Of a DNA stretch of 25,377 bases, positions 1 to 7,663 are shown piece after piece. This DNA comes from CALMJB01 sp963977945 (GTDB taxonomy: Bacteria; Actinomycetota; Actinomycetes; Nanopelagicales; Nanopelagicaceae). A model generated the notes under the pieces. The model was not told the DNA's origin and searched no databases. It was given only the letters and a program-made list of their open reading frames with translations. Every line of letters starts with the position of its first letter. Position 1 is the stretch's first letter. The position numbers were made by a program, and so were the translations under genes. The stretch covers positions 1 to 25,377 of the forward strand of contig CAXBQO010000004.1 of the NCBI GenBank assembly GCA_963977945.1, read 5' to 3'.

Positions 1-213
1 TATTCTGCGTTTTGTTCCGCCTGCTCCAGGAAATTTACGTGGTCTGCCAAACACAAACCACATTATTGGTCCTATTAAGAAAGTAAAGAACATAATTATC
101 AATAACCAAGCCCATTTAGGAAATCTTCGAACCTTTTCTTGAGGTGTCATTGCGCAATCTACAAATGAGTAAATTGCCAGTACTAATACAGCAATAACCA
201 GGATTCGAATCAT
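1..213 (-). CDS. PLDc_N domain small membrane protein (3' end missing)
   Basis: The visible 71 codons encode a short protein with two hydrophobic helices (about residues 2-17 and 34-54). They are separated by a polar loop YSFVDCAMTPQEKVRRFPKW and followed by FGRPRKFPG. This two-helix hairpin ending in an FGRPR-like motif is the signature of the PLDc_N family, named for the N-terminal membrane region of cardiolipin synthases. Stand-alone copies are common in Actinobacteria, often beside menaquinone genes, and have no established role. The gene lies 45 bp downstream of menA on the same strand, so it is probably co-transcribed with menE and menA. I see no clear Shine-Dalgarno before the ATG, and an in-frame stop lies shortly upstream, so this start is the only reasonable one. 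The stop codon is beyond the left edge of the window. Confidence 0.75.
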   Translation of the reverse strand, partial: MIRILVIAVLVLAIYSFVDCAMTPQEKVRRFPKWAWLLIIMFFTFLIGPIMWFVFGRPRKFPGAGGTKRRI

Positions 214-221
214 AAGAATGC

Positions 222-247
222 AAGTTTATCGCTTATAAACTTTTTTT
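222..247 (+). terminator. Weak AT-rich hairpin followed by seven T
   Basis: A perfect 8-bp inverted repeat, AAGTTTAT and ATAAACTT, flanks the 5-nt loop CGCTT; a run of T (241-247) follows on the plus strand. The form is that of an intrinsic terminator for plus-strand transcripts, yet both neighbouring genes are on the minus strand, and only one pair of the stem is G-C. It could stop antisense transcription into menA, or on the minus strand fold just upstream of the PLDc_N start codon. It may also be chance in AT-rich DNA. Confidence 0.22.
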
Positions 248-258
248 GTTACTTTTAA

Positions 259-1116
259 TTATTTTGCTAGAAAAATTGTCACCGAAATTATTACGCCAAA
301 AAGCATTTGTAATCTGGCGGTATCTGCTAGCAAAGCAATTAATTTGGTTTGATAATCCTTACTTCTCAAATCTTTAATCATCTGCATTGTTCTTATTCCA
401 AGAATTAAAGTGATGGGAGCTATCAATGCAGCCGTGAAATGCGCAAAACCCAGCAAATACAGGTAGAAATCTTTAGCCCTATTTTCTCCCAGCCTGACCG
501 CTAATGTTTTTTTACCAGATTTAGCGTCGGTATTTAAATCTCGTAGGTTATTGATTGCCAATAACGCACAGGCTAAGAAACCAACTGGGAATGAAATAAA
601 AATTGAAAACCAACTTAAACTCATAGTTTGAATTAAATAACTACCGGTAGTGGCAACGACACCGAAGAAAATAAAAACAAATAATTCACCTAATCCAAAA
701 TATCCATATGGCTTTTTGCCACCGGTGTAACCCCATGCCGCCAAAATAGAGAGTGCGCCAACCAATAAAAACCAATATGAGGTGGCAACCGAAATTAATG
801 TTCCAAAAATTGCAGCTAGCAAAAAACAAATTAGTGCTGCCCGCTTTACAGATTTGGCATCAGCTAAACCTGAAGCTACTAATCTGGTTGGTCCAATTCG
901 ATTCTTATCGGTGCCTTTGATTCCGTCTGAGTAATCATTTGCGTAATTAACGCCAACTTGTAAAAACAATGCAACTAAAAGTGCATAAACAAAAAGATTT
1001 AAGTTTATTGATTTATTTAATAAATCACGATTGGCACCAGCGGTTCCTACCAGAACTGGAACGATTGCAGCCGGAAGAGTTTTTAGCCTAGCTCCGACTA
1101 ACCATTTATTTTTCAT
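259..1116 (-). CDS. menA: 1,4-dihydroxy-2-naphthoate polyprenyltransferase
   Basis: MenA is an integral membrane UbiA-family prenyltransferase. It attaches the polyprenyl tail to 1,4-dihydroxy-2-naphthoate with loss of the carboxylate, giving demethylmenaquinone. The 285-aa length is normal. The first Asp-rich motif is NDYSDGIKGTD at residues 60-70, with the following GPTRLVASG, and the second is NLRDLNTDAKSGKKTLAVRLG-like at about 190-210. Both bind Mg-diphosphate, and the protein shows about eight to nine hydrophobic segments. The ATG shares an ATGA with the menE stop (4-base overlap at 1113-1116), which indicates translational coupling. The prenyl donor is plausibly made by the polyprenyl diphosphate synthase at 22746-23732. 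I am confident of the family; the naphthoate specificity follows from the motif form and the men neighbours. Confidence 0.96.
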   Translation of the reverse strand: MKNKWLVGARLKTLPAAIVPVLVGTAGANRDLLNKSINLNLFVYALLVALFLQVGVNYANDYSDGIKGTDKNRIGPTRLVASGLADAKSVKRAALICFLLAAIFGTLISVATSYWFLLVGALSILAAWGYTGGKKPYGYFGLGELFVFIFFGVVATTGSYLIQTMSLSWFSIFISFPVGFLACALLAINNLRDLNTDAKSGKKTLAVRLGENRAKDFYLYLLGFAHFTAALIAPITLILGIRTMQMIKDLRSKDYQTKLIALLADTARLQMLFGVIISVTIFLAK

Positions 1117-2141
1117 TGACTGATCTCAGTTAATTCATTTTTTGATAATAATTCAAGAAGTACACCTTGGCTTATTTTATGTAGTTCGGTTTTAGGCATT
1201 GCCGCAATTATAAAAAATCGCTTTGGTAAGTAATATTTAGGAAATTTATTTAATAGCGCTTGGATAATTTGGGAAAGTTGCACCTCTTTATCCATTACCA
1301 AACCAATAATCTGACCCCACTTTGCATCATCTATTGCAAATGTTTTAAAAGTAATAGTTGGGAAAGTTTTAATTAAAAAAGAATCTATTTCAGAGATGGA
1401 TACTTTTTCGCCACCGGTGATTACTACATCATCTGATCTTCCAATCACCTCTAATTTACTTTTTACTATTTGACCCAAGTCATTAGTTTTAAACCAACCG
1501 GCTTTAAAGTTCTCATCCCATAACTTGGGTTGGTTCAAGTATCCACTTGCCATGGTGGGTGAATTTAAATAAATAATTCCGGATTTAATTTCTAATTTAA
1601 CTCCTGGCAACGGCAATCCTTCATATACACAACCACCGCAGGTTTCACTCATGCCATAAGTTCGAATCAAATTGATTCCACTTTCAATTGCTTGATTAAA
1701 TATTTCAATTTTGATTGCAGCAGCACCAACTAAAACCGCTTTTGCGTTTTTTAGATGGCGTAATAAATTTTTATCTTCGGTTAGTGCTTTATAAATTTGA
1801 GTTGGCACCACAGATACAAAATCGGCATCGATGTAATTTTCCCGTTGGCGGTTATCGATTACTTCAGTTCCAAGATCACCCGCTCTTAATAACACGTTCA
1901 CACCAGCAATGTGTGTAACTGGAAGAAGCAGAGACCAAGTTTGTCCAGGTTTTGCATTTAAATACTTGTTAGCAAGTTTGGTTGATGTATCAAAAGCAGT
2001 CTTTTTGATTATTACTTGTTTTTGTAGGCCAGTGGAGCCAGAGCTACTAACGACAATCTCATCAGCTGCAATTAATTGCTGTTGAAGTTGTGGGATTTGC
2101 CACGAGATGTATTCATCAAGTTTCACTCTTTGCATGACCAT
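1113..2141 (-). CDS. menE: o-succinylbenzoate-CoA ligase
   Basis: MenE belongs to the ANL adenylate-forming superfamily and activates o-succinylbenzoate to its CoA thioester using ATP. Visible motifs are the phosphate-binding SSSGSTGLQK (residues 32-41), TYGMSET (161-167), WFKTNDLG (216-223), GRSDDVVITGGEKVS (234-248) and the C-terminal PKTELHKISQ carrying the expected catalytic lysine K322. At 342 aa it is at the short end of the family; the N-terminal domain begins only about 30 residues before the P-loop, as in other actinobacterial MenE. The start at 2141 is preceded by AGGGA about nine bases upstream; a second in-frame ATG at 2135 is possible. It is divergent from menB and heads the menE-menA-PLDc_N transcript. 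Confidence 0.94.
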   Translation of the reverse strand: MVMQRVKLDEYISWQIPQLQQQLIAADEIVVSSSGSTGLQKQVIIKKTAFDTSTKLANKYLNAKPGQTWSLLLPVTHIAGVNVLLRAGDLGTEVIDNRQRENYIDADFVSVVPTQIYKALTEDKNLLRHLKNAKAVLVGAAAIKIEIFNQAIESGINLIRTYGMSETCGGCVYEGLPLPGVKLEIKSGIIYLNSPTMASGYLNQPKLWDENFKAGWFKTNDLGQIVKSKLEVIGRSDDVVITGGEKVSISEIDSFLIKTFPTITFKTFAIDDAKWGQIIGLVMDKEVQLSQIIQALLNKFPKYYLPKRFFIIAAMPKTELHKISQGVLLELLSKNELTEISQ

Positions 2142-2230
2142 CGTAGGCTATCCCTAGCAACAAATAACTTCACATTTTGGTGATAAATGCGAACAAAGAT
2201 TTAACGAGAGTTTTAACTGAGGTAAAAGTA
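2142..2230. promoter_or_regulatory. Divergent menE/menB intergenic region
   Basis: These 89 bases separate the divergent menE and menB genes and must hold the promoters for both men transcripts unless transcription enters from elsewhere. The SD of menE (AGGGA, read on the minus strand) and that of menB (GAGGT at about 2218-2223) lie at the two ends. I could not pick out convincing -35/-10 pairs by eye, so only the regional role is claimed. Confidence 0.4.
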
Positions 2231-3109
2231 ATGAGCAAGCCAATAAAACGCGATCTGGGAAGTAAAAGTATTCCGGCTTGGCAAAAAGTTGTAGGCAGCG
2301 AAAAATTTAATGATGTTATTTTTGAAAGCGCCGAAGGTATTGCGAAGATCACCATCAATCGACCAGATGTGAGAAATGCATTTCGACCTCAAACATTATT
2401 TGAATTACAAGAAGCTTTCTCAATTGCTCGAGATGATGAAAAAATTGGCGTAATAATTTTTACCGGTGCCGGCACGGAAAGTTTCTGTTCTGGCGGTGAC
2501 ATAAATGTGCGAGGCGATGACGGTTATTTAGGTGATGATGCCTTATCTAAAAAAGGTATTGGCCGATTAAATGTTTTAGATTTACAAGTTCAAATTCGTA
2601 GGTTGCCAAAACCGGTTGTGGCGATGGTTGCTGGTTGGGCAATTGGTGGCGGACATGTTCTGCACGTGGTTTGCGATTTAACGATTGCCGCCGAAAATGC
2701 AAAGTTTGGACAAACCGGTCCAATGGTTGGTTCTTTTGATGGTGGTTATGGTGCCGGTTTACTTGCGGCACACGTTGGCCAAAAGAAAGCTAGAGAAATT
2801 TGGTTCTTGTGTCGTCAATACGATGCAGCTGAAGCTTTACAAATGGGATTAGTCAACAAAGTTGTACCAGTTTCAGAATTAGAAGCGGAAACTGTTTCAT
2901 GGTGTCGCGAAATGTTGCGCCATTCGCCGATGGCATTGCGATTACTCAAAGCCGGATTAAATGCCGCAGATGATGGACTTGCCGGTGTGCAACAACTGGC
3001 TGGCGATGCCACGTTGTTGTATTACCTAACTGAAGAGGGACAAGAAGGTCGAGACGCATTCAAGGAAAAGCGCGATCCAAATTTTGGTAAATTTCCAAAA
3101 CGTCCTTAA
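2231..3109 (+). CDS. menB: 1,4-dihydroxy-2-naphthoyl-CoA synthase
   Basis: MenB is a crotonase-fold enzyme that closes the second ring of o-succinylbenzoyl-CoA to give DHNA-CoA. I start it at the ATG at 2231 (292 aa, MSKPIKRDLG), preceded by GAGGT with a 7-base spacer. The frame is open further upstream to a TTG at 2177, but that extension has no family likeness. Oxyanion-hole and active-site blocks are FCSGGDINVRGDDG (about 85-98), GWAIGGGHVLHVVCDLTIAA (135-154) and FGQTGPMVGSFDGGYG (159-174). Q161, G163, S168 and D170 align with E. coli Q154, G156, S161 and D163. Glycine at 163 makes it a type I, bicarbonate-dependent MenB rather than the M. tuberculosis type, which has an aspartate there. 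The C-terminal half is also strikingly E. coli-like. It is first in menB-menC-menD. Confidence 0.96.
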   Translation: MSKPIKRDLGSKSIPAWQKVVGSEKFNDVIFESAEGIAKITINRPDVRNAFRPQTLFELQEAFSIARDDEKIGVIIFTGAGTESFCSGGDINVRGDDGYLGDDALSKKGIGRLNVLDLQVQIRRLPKPVVAMVAGWAIGGGHVLHVVCDLTIAAENAKFGQTGPMVGSFDGGYGAGLLAAHVGQKKAREIWFLCRQYDAAEALQMGLVNKVVPVSELEAETVSWCREMLRHSPMALRLLKAGLNAADDGLAGVQQLAGDATLLYYLTEEGQEGRDAFKEKRDPNFGKFPKRP

Positions 3110-3136
3110 CAATTTTAAAACTTTTGTAATTGTTAA
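3106..3136. repeat. 9-bp inverted repeat across the menB stop
   Basis: TTAACAATT and AATTGTTAA form a perfect 9-bp inverted repeat with a 13-base loop. It begins on the menB stop codon and ends four bases before the menC GTG. There is no T tract after it, so it is not an intrinsic terminator. It occupies the place where a menC ribosome binding site would be. Only one pair is G-C, so chance is a real possibility. Confidence 0.25.
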
Positions 3137-3140
3137 TTAA

Positions 3141-4133
3141 GTGTCAAATTTAAATAAACCTCAAATACAGGTGGCCAAGTTGCCACTTAAATATAAATTC
3201 CGAGGGCTAGAGAGTCGAGAGTTTACTTATTTTCGGGGTCAATTCGGTTTGGGCGAGTTTTCTCCTTTCAACGAGTATTCAAAAATTGAGGCCACTACTT
3301 GGTTTAAAGCTGGGTGGGAAGCGGCCAATACAGATCGCAATTTAATTATTAAGAATTTTGTAAGGGATAAAGTTCCAATAAATATAACTGTGCCAGAAAT
3401 TCAAATAAATGAAATTGAATCTTTGCTGCAGAAATTTTCTGGCTGTCATGTTATTAAACTTAAAGTAAATGCTTTTGAAAACATTAAACCAATTATTGTT
3501 GAGCTAATTAAACAAGTACCAAATTCTAAATTTCGATTAGATGTAAATGGAGGTTGGACTTTTGTAAAAGCTAAGGCAGAAATCCCCAAATTTGTTGAGT
3601 TACTTGGGGATCGGTTAGATTATTTTGAACAGCCATGTACTGAAATCAAAGATATGGCTGCATTACGGGCAGAATTTAAAATTAAAGTAGCAATTGATGA
3701 ATCTATAAGAAAATCAATGGTGCAAGAGGGTAAAAATTCCAAGGTAAATTTTTCAGATTTTGCCGATGTTGCGATCATTAAGTGGGCACCTTCAGGTGGA
3801 CTCACCAAAGCACTTAATTTAATTGAAACTATTGGATTACCAGTTGTAGTTTCAAGTGCATTGGATTCGCCAATTGGAATTTCTTATGGATTGGCGCTGG
3901 CGCAATCTGTAAAAAATCTTTACGGACCTTGTGGATTGGGAACAGCCGCCTTTTTTGCTACGAACTTGGCAAAACAAGATAACTTTCATCTACAAATTCA
4001 AAATGGAGTTTTAAGTTACTTTGAGGTGGATGCATCTGGATTTGCTGAATATTCTGTAGATCAAGAACGAAATAAATGGTGGCAGCAAAGATTTGATCAG
4101 GTGTGGGAGTATTTCTTAAATGAACGCAACTAA
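3141..4133 (+). CDS. menC: o-succinylbenzoate synthase
   Basis: MenC is an enolase-superfamily dehydratase that converts SHCHC to o-succinylbenzoate. The 330-aa protein has the expected acid/base and metal residues: the KLK motif at K106/K108, D134 in RLDVNGGW, E163 in YFEQP, D186 in AIDES and K214 in IIKWAPSGG. It resembles the short actinobacterial MenC lineage. The start is a GTG at 3141, 31 bases after menB, with no evident Shine-Dalgarno, so the exact start is less certain than the family. The gene overlaps menD by 14 bases, which suggests coupled translation. Its DNA is noticeably AT-rich, like menA, menE and menD and unlike the more conserved nuo genes. Confidence 0.94.
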   Translation: MSNLNKPQIQVAKLPLKYKFRGLESREFTYFRGQFGLGEFSPFNEYSKIEATTWFKAGWEAANTDRNLIIKNFVRDKVPINITVPEIQINEIESLLQKFSGCHVIKLKVNAFENIKPIIVELIKQVPNSKFRLDVNGGWTFVKAKAEIPKFVELLGDRLDYFEQPCTEIKDMAALRAEFKIKVAIDESIRKSMVQEGKNSKVNFSDFADVAIIKWAPSGGLTKALNLIETIGLPVVVSSALDSPIGISYGLALAQSVKNLYGPCGLGTAAFFATNLAKQDNFHLQIQNGVLSYFEVDASGFAEYSVDQERNKWWQQRFDQVWEYFLNERN

Positions 4134-5688
4134 ATTAGCTAGAAATTTAGTTAGGCAATTAATTGAACTTGGTGTTAGCGATTTTGTAATTTCACCTGGA
4201 TCACGAAACGCACCGATTTTATTGGCGCTGAGTGAAGCAGAAAAATTGCAGTTAGTTGATCTTCATTCCAGACTAGATGAAAGAGGCGCTGGCTATTTTG
4301 CATTGGGAATAGCTAAAGCCTCAAATAATTTTGTGGCAGCTGTTTGTACGAGTGGCACTGCTGCCGCAAACTATTTACCGGCATTACTTGAGGCTTATCA
4401 CAGTGGTGCCAAACTTTTATTAATTACTGCCGATCGACCTGCCAAACTAAGAGGCACTGGCGCAAATCAAACTACATACCAAGATGGCCTTTACTCGGTA
4501 ATTAAATCTCATGACATTGCCACAATTATTGATTTAAAAAATATAGTTGTCGATGGACCTGTTCATTTGAATGTGCAATTTGATGAACCATTAATTGAAA
4601 AAATATCTGAAAATTGGCTGGACGGAATCAAAATTGAAACAGAAAGCGCAGATTCGCAAACTAATGGAAAACTAAATTTAACAAGTGGAGTAGTGATCAT
4701 TGGTCATGATCGCGGCGGATTTGAAACCACTGAGATTGAGGCATTTTGTAAAAAATTGAATTGGCCAGTAATCGCAGAAGACCCAATTACATTTACATTT
4801 TCTATTTCACACGCTTCACTTTTCTTGCAGGATGCTCAAATTATAAAGAATTTAAATACAGATTGGGCTGTTGTTATTGGTCGAACCACATTATCGCGGT
4901 CAATAAACAATTTTATTAATAGCGCAAAGCATCAGGCTTACTTCGATCGCAACTTGGTAAATGACAAACGAGCAGCCGATATTAAATCTAATCAATTACC
5001 AACGGAAATATCCTGCCAACCAAATAGTGATTTAGATAAATGGCAGAAGGCGAAAAATTTAGCGTCAAAATCGTTAAATGATGAATTGGGCAAAATAAAA
5101 TGGAGCGAGCAAACTGCGATAAGGATGATTTGCCAAGCACTACCAACAGATTCTGCACTTTTTGTAGGAGCATCTAGACCAACTAGAGATATTGAAGCGG
5201 TTGTTAGCTCGTCAAAAAAATTGCAGGTATTTGCTAATCGAGGATTATCTGGAATCGATGGGAATATTTCGACTATTTTTGGATTAGCACAAGAGTTTGA
5301 TCTAACACATGCGATAGTCGGAGATTTAACTTTGCTGCATGATGTTTCTGCCTTTTCAAACCCGGTAGCGAACAACATAAGAATTTTTGTGATTGACAAT
5401 AATGGTGGCGGAATATTCTCGATGTTGCCGGTAGCTGAAGCTGCAGATTTTGAACGACTTTTTGCCACCCCACATAATCTTGATTTACATCAAGTATTAA
5501 CTGGTTTTTCGATTAAATGCAGCGTTGTAAGTAATGCCAGCGAATTAAGCAAACTCTTAGATAAAGAAGTTAATGGTTTAGAGGTAGTGGTGATTAAAGT
5601 GCCAGAACGAAAAGTAAATGCTGAAGTTATGCAAAAACTTACTCAAAGTGTTTGTAATGCCGTACGCATCGGCATGAACTTAGCCTGA
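4120..5688 (+). CDS. menD: SEPHCHC synthase (menaquinone MenD)
   Basis: MenD is a thiamine-diphosphate enzyme that couples 2-oxoglutarate decarboxylation to addition on isochorismate, giving SEPHCHC, the first committed menaquinone intermediate. The 522-aa protein shows the N-terminal SPGSRNAP block (25-32), the conserved catalytic glutamate E54 in LDERGAGYFALG, the CTSGTAAANYLPAL loop (76-90), NRGLSGIDG (373-381), and the ThDP/metal site GDLTLLHD (401-408) to DNNGGGIF (426-433). The ATG at 4120 lies within menC and has GGAG about ten bases upstream. Its last 46 bases overlap, on the opposite strand, the end of menF, which supplies its isochorismate substrate. MenH, the next pathway enzyme, is not in this window. 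Confidence 0.96.
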   Translation: MNATKLARNLVRQLIELGVSDFVISPGSRNAPILLALSEAEKLQLVDLHSRLDERGAGYFALGIAKASNNFVAAVCTSGTAAANYLPALLEAYHSGAKLLLITADRPAKLRGTGANQTTYQDGLYSVIKSHDIATIIDLKNIVVDGPVHLNVQFDEPLIEKISENWLDGIKIETESADSQTNGKLNLTSGVVIIGHDRGGFETTEIEAFCKKLNWPVIAEDPITFTFSISHASLFLQDAQIIKNLNTDWAVVIGRTTLSRSINNFINSAKHQAYFDRNLVNDKRAADIKSNQLPTEISCQPNSDLDKWQKAKNLASKSLNDELGKIKWSEQTAIRMICQALPTDSALFVGASRPTRDIEAVVSSSKKLQVFANRGLSGIDGNISTIFGLAQEFDLTHAIVGDLTLLHDVSAFSNPVANNIRIFVIDNNGGGIFSMLPVAEAADFERLFATPHNLDLHQVLTGFSIKCSVVSNASELSKLLDKEVNGLEVVVIKVPERKVNAEVMQKLTQSVCNAVRIGMNLA

Positions 5689-6893
5689 CTTTCTAGCAAT
5701 TCTTTCGCTGGATCTGACATCGCCACTATTCCGCAGCCGGCGAACAATCGAATTGATTTTAAATCATCTGAGATTTGACCACACCGAAGTGCGATTCCAA
5801 ATTCACCTTCAAATGTGGAATCAATCCAACCAACTGGACCGGCATATCTTTGTCGATCCATTTTTTCTAACTCAGCGATAACAGAGTTAGCCTTTTCAGT
5901 AGGAGTTCCACACACCGCAGCACTTGGGTGAAGTTTTTCAACTAATTTCAGGATATCTATCTGATTCAAATCATTTTTAATAACTCCAGTTACATCTGTG
6001 GCTAAATGCATGACATTTGATAAATGCAATACGAATGGAGTTTCCGGTGAGTTTATTGATGAACAAAAACCATCAAGTGCATCCGCTACCGATTTAACCG
6101 CGTACTCGTGTTCTTCTAAATCTTTGGATGATTTAGCCAGTGATGCTGCCAGAGCCAAATCTTTATTTTCATCACCAGTTTTTTGAATAGTACCTGCCAA
6201 AATTCTGGAAGTGACTAAATTTTTCTTTAGCCTGATTAAAAGTTCTGGTGTTGCTCCTACAAGTCCATCATTTAAAAATACCCAAGTATTTGGATACTCT
6301 TTTTCTAAATTTGTAATTAGCTTTTGAATATCAATTTCACTCTCAGCCGCCGCAATCAAATCTCGAGCGATTACAACTTTTTCAATTTCGCCATTATCAA
6401 TTTTTTCCAATGCAGTTGAAATTTGTTTTTGCCACTCATTTTCTGACATCGCACCAGTTGCCCACTTGAATTGATTTGCTACAGCAGGCGAAGTTTTATT
6501 TTCTATCTGTAGTTCAGGTCTTTTAATGTCCCCAAACCATGTAATCCAAGCCCGTTTTTCATTTTGGCCAACAATGACTTCTGGAATTAAAAACGTGGAT
6601 TCAGATGAAGGTACAAAAGCAAAGGATGAGAAAAGAAGTGGGCCGGTGCCAAAGTCGGTTAATTGATTTTCTATTTGGAAAGTATTTAATTGATCCTGCC
6701 ACCATTTTCTGACATCTGTAAATCGATTATTTCCGCTTAAATCAATTTTTGTTTTGACGCCAAAACCAGCAAAGCCCGTTTGTCCTCGAAACCAAGCGGT
6801 ACTGAGTGACAAATTTCCAATTTTGACCGTCGATAAATTGGTAATTTTGGGAATCTCAACTGTACTTATTTTCAAAATGTTTGAGACTCGCAT
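5643..6893 (-). CDS. menF: Isochorismate synthase
   Basis: MenF converts chorismate to isochorismate, opening the menaquinone branch. The 416-aa protein carries the chorismate-utilising enzyme (anthranilate synthase component I-like) domain in its C-terminal two thirds: EKVVIARD (171-178, with K172 matching the water-activating lysine of the family), GATPELLIR (213-221), SSKDLEEHEYAV (255-266), LHPSAAVCGTPTEKA (321-335), DRQRYAGPVGW (346-356), FGIALRCGQI (365-374) and FAGCGIV (384-390). A salicylate synthase or anthranilate synthase is less likely given the men context and sequence form. The start at 6893 lacks a strong SD. The gene is convergent with menD (46-base overlap) and divergent from menG, with 71 bases between starts. 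Confidence 0.93.
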   Translation of the reverse strand: MRVSNILKISTVEIPKITNLSTVKIGNLSLSTAWFRGQTGFAGFGVKTKIDLSGNNRFTDVRKWWQDQLNTFQIENQLTDFGTGPLLFSSFAFVPSSESTFLIPEVIVGQNEKRAWITWFGDIKRPELQIENKTSPAVANQFKWATGAMSENEWQKQISTALEKIDNGEIEKVVIARDLIAAAESEIDIQKLITNLEKEYPNTWVFLNDGLVGATPELLIRLKKNLVTSRILAGTIQKTGDENKDLALAASLAKSSKDLEEHEYAVKSVADALDGFCSSINSPETPFVLHLSNVMHLATDVTGVIKNDLNQIDILKLVEKLHPSAAVCGTPTEKANSVIAELEKMDRQRYAGPVGWIDSTFEGEFGIALRCGQISDDLKSIRLFAGCGIVAMSDPAKELLESQAKFMPMRTALQTL

Positions 6894-6912
6894 TCTGTTT
6901 ACTCAACTGTGA

Positions 6913-6945
6913 TTTCTCAATTGATGTTACCCAATTGGCGAGAAA
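6913..6945. promoter_or_regulatory. Operator-like imperfect palindrome between menF and menG
   Basis: The 71-bp divergent spacer holds an interrupted palindrome: TTTCTC (6913-6918) pairs with GAGAAA (6940-6945), and inside it AATTG (6919-6923) pairs with CAATT (6932-6936). The same stretch can be read as two self-complementary octamers, TCAATTGA (6917-6924) and CCAATTGG (6931-6938), 14 bp apart centre to centre. A -10-like TAACAT for menF (minus strand, 6924-6929) lies at its centre. This suits a regulator site acting on both menF and the menG-nuo run, but no regulator is identified. Confidence 0.3.
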
Positions 6946-6964
6946 AGCCTAGTGCTAAGAGAAT

Positions 6965-7663
6965 ATGAACATGACCGCCAATCTGGAAAAAGATCCAAAT
7001 CAAATATCAAACATGTTTGATGGTGTCGCAAAGAACTATGACCTACTTAACGATTTATTAAGTTTTGGCCAGACCAAGAGATGGCGGCGCATCGTTACAT
7101 CAATAATCTCGCCAAAACCAGGAATGAAAATTTTAGATTTAGCAGCCGGTACCGGCTCATCCAGTGAACCACTTCGCAAAAAAGGAGCCGATGTAACTGC
7201 CGCGGATTTCTCTGAAGGAATGTTGGAAGTTGGAAAGCGAAAACATCCAAATCTAAAGTTTGTAAAAGCTGATGCGCTGGCGTTGCCATTTGCAAATCAA
7301 AGTTTTGATTTAGTAACAATCTCATTTGGTTTAAGAAATACAAATGATGCCGAGAAAGCATTAAATGAAATGCATCGAGTTACAAAGATAAATGGCAAAT
7401 TAGTTATCGTTGAATTTTCTCATCCAACGAATAAATTTTTTAGAAACTTTTATTTTCGCTATTTGATGAAGATTCTTCCATTTCTTAGCAGATTATTTGC
7501 AAAGGATTCATCTGCATATGTATATCTTGCAAACAGCATCAAGGCTTGGCCAAATCAAAGCAATTTGGCGAAATTGTTGATGAAATCTGGATGGCAGGAT
7601 GTCACTTGGCAGGATTTAACCTTTGGAATTGTCGCAGTTCACATTGCCCAACGCAGTATCTAG
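6965..7663 (+). CDS. menG: Demethylmenaquinone methyltransferase
   Basis: MenG (UbiE family) transfers a methyl group from S-adenosylmethionine to demethylmenaquinone, the last step of menaquinone synthesis. The 232-aa protein has the family opening FDGVAKNYDLLNDLLSFGQT (18-37), the SAM-binding motif ILDLAAGTG (56-64), DFSEGML (81-87), the second UbiE signature FGLRNTND (121-128) and EFSHP (150-154). The ATG at 6965 follows AAGAGA; an ATG two codons later is an alternative. It opens the co-directional run that continues into nuoA after only 38 bases. Many actinobacteria place a geranylgeranyl-reductase-type gene (menJ) near menG; none is present here. Confidence 0.95.
   Translation: MNMTANLEKDPNQISNMFDGVAKNYDLLNDLLSFGQTKRWRRIVTSIISPKPGMKILDLAAGTGSSSEPLRKKGADVTAADFSEGMLEVGKRKHPNLKFVKADALALPFANQSFDLVTISFGLRNTNDAEKALNEMHRVTKINGKLVIVEFSHPTNKFFRNFYFRYLMKILPFLSRLFAKDSSAYVYLANSIKAWPNQSNLAKLLMKSGWQDVTWQDLTFGIVAVHIAQRSI

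Noticed and set aside
2177..2230. N-terminal extension of MenB from a TTG
   Set aside because: The ATG at 2231 has a good SD and matches the family N-terminus; the extra 18 residues are not MenB-like.
4992..5468. 158-codon open frame antisense to menD
   Set aside because: It lies wholly inside menD, whose protein has full family motifs; the antisense translation is Ser/Ala/Ile-rich with no recognisable domain.
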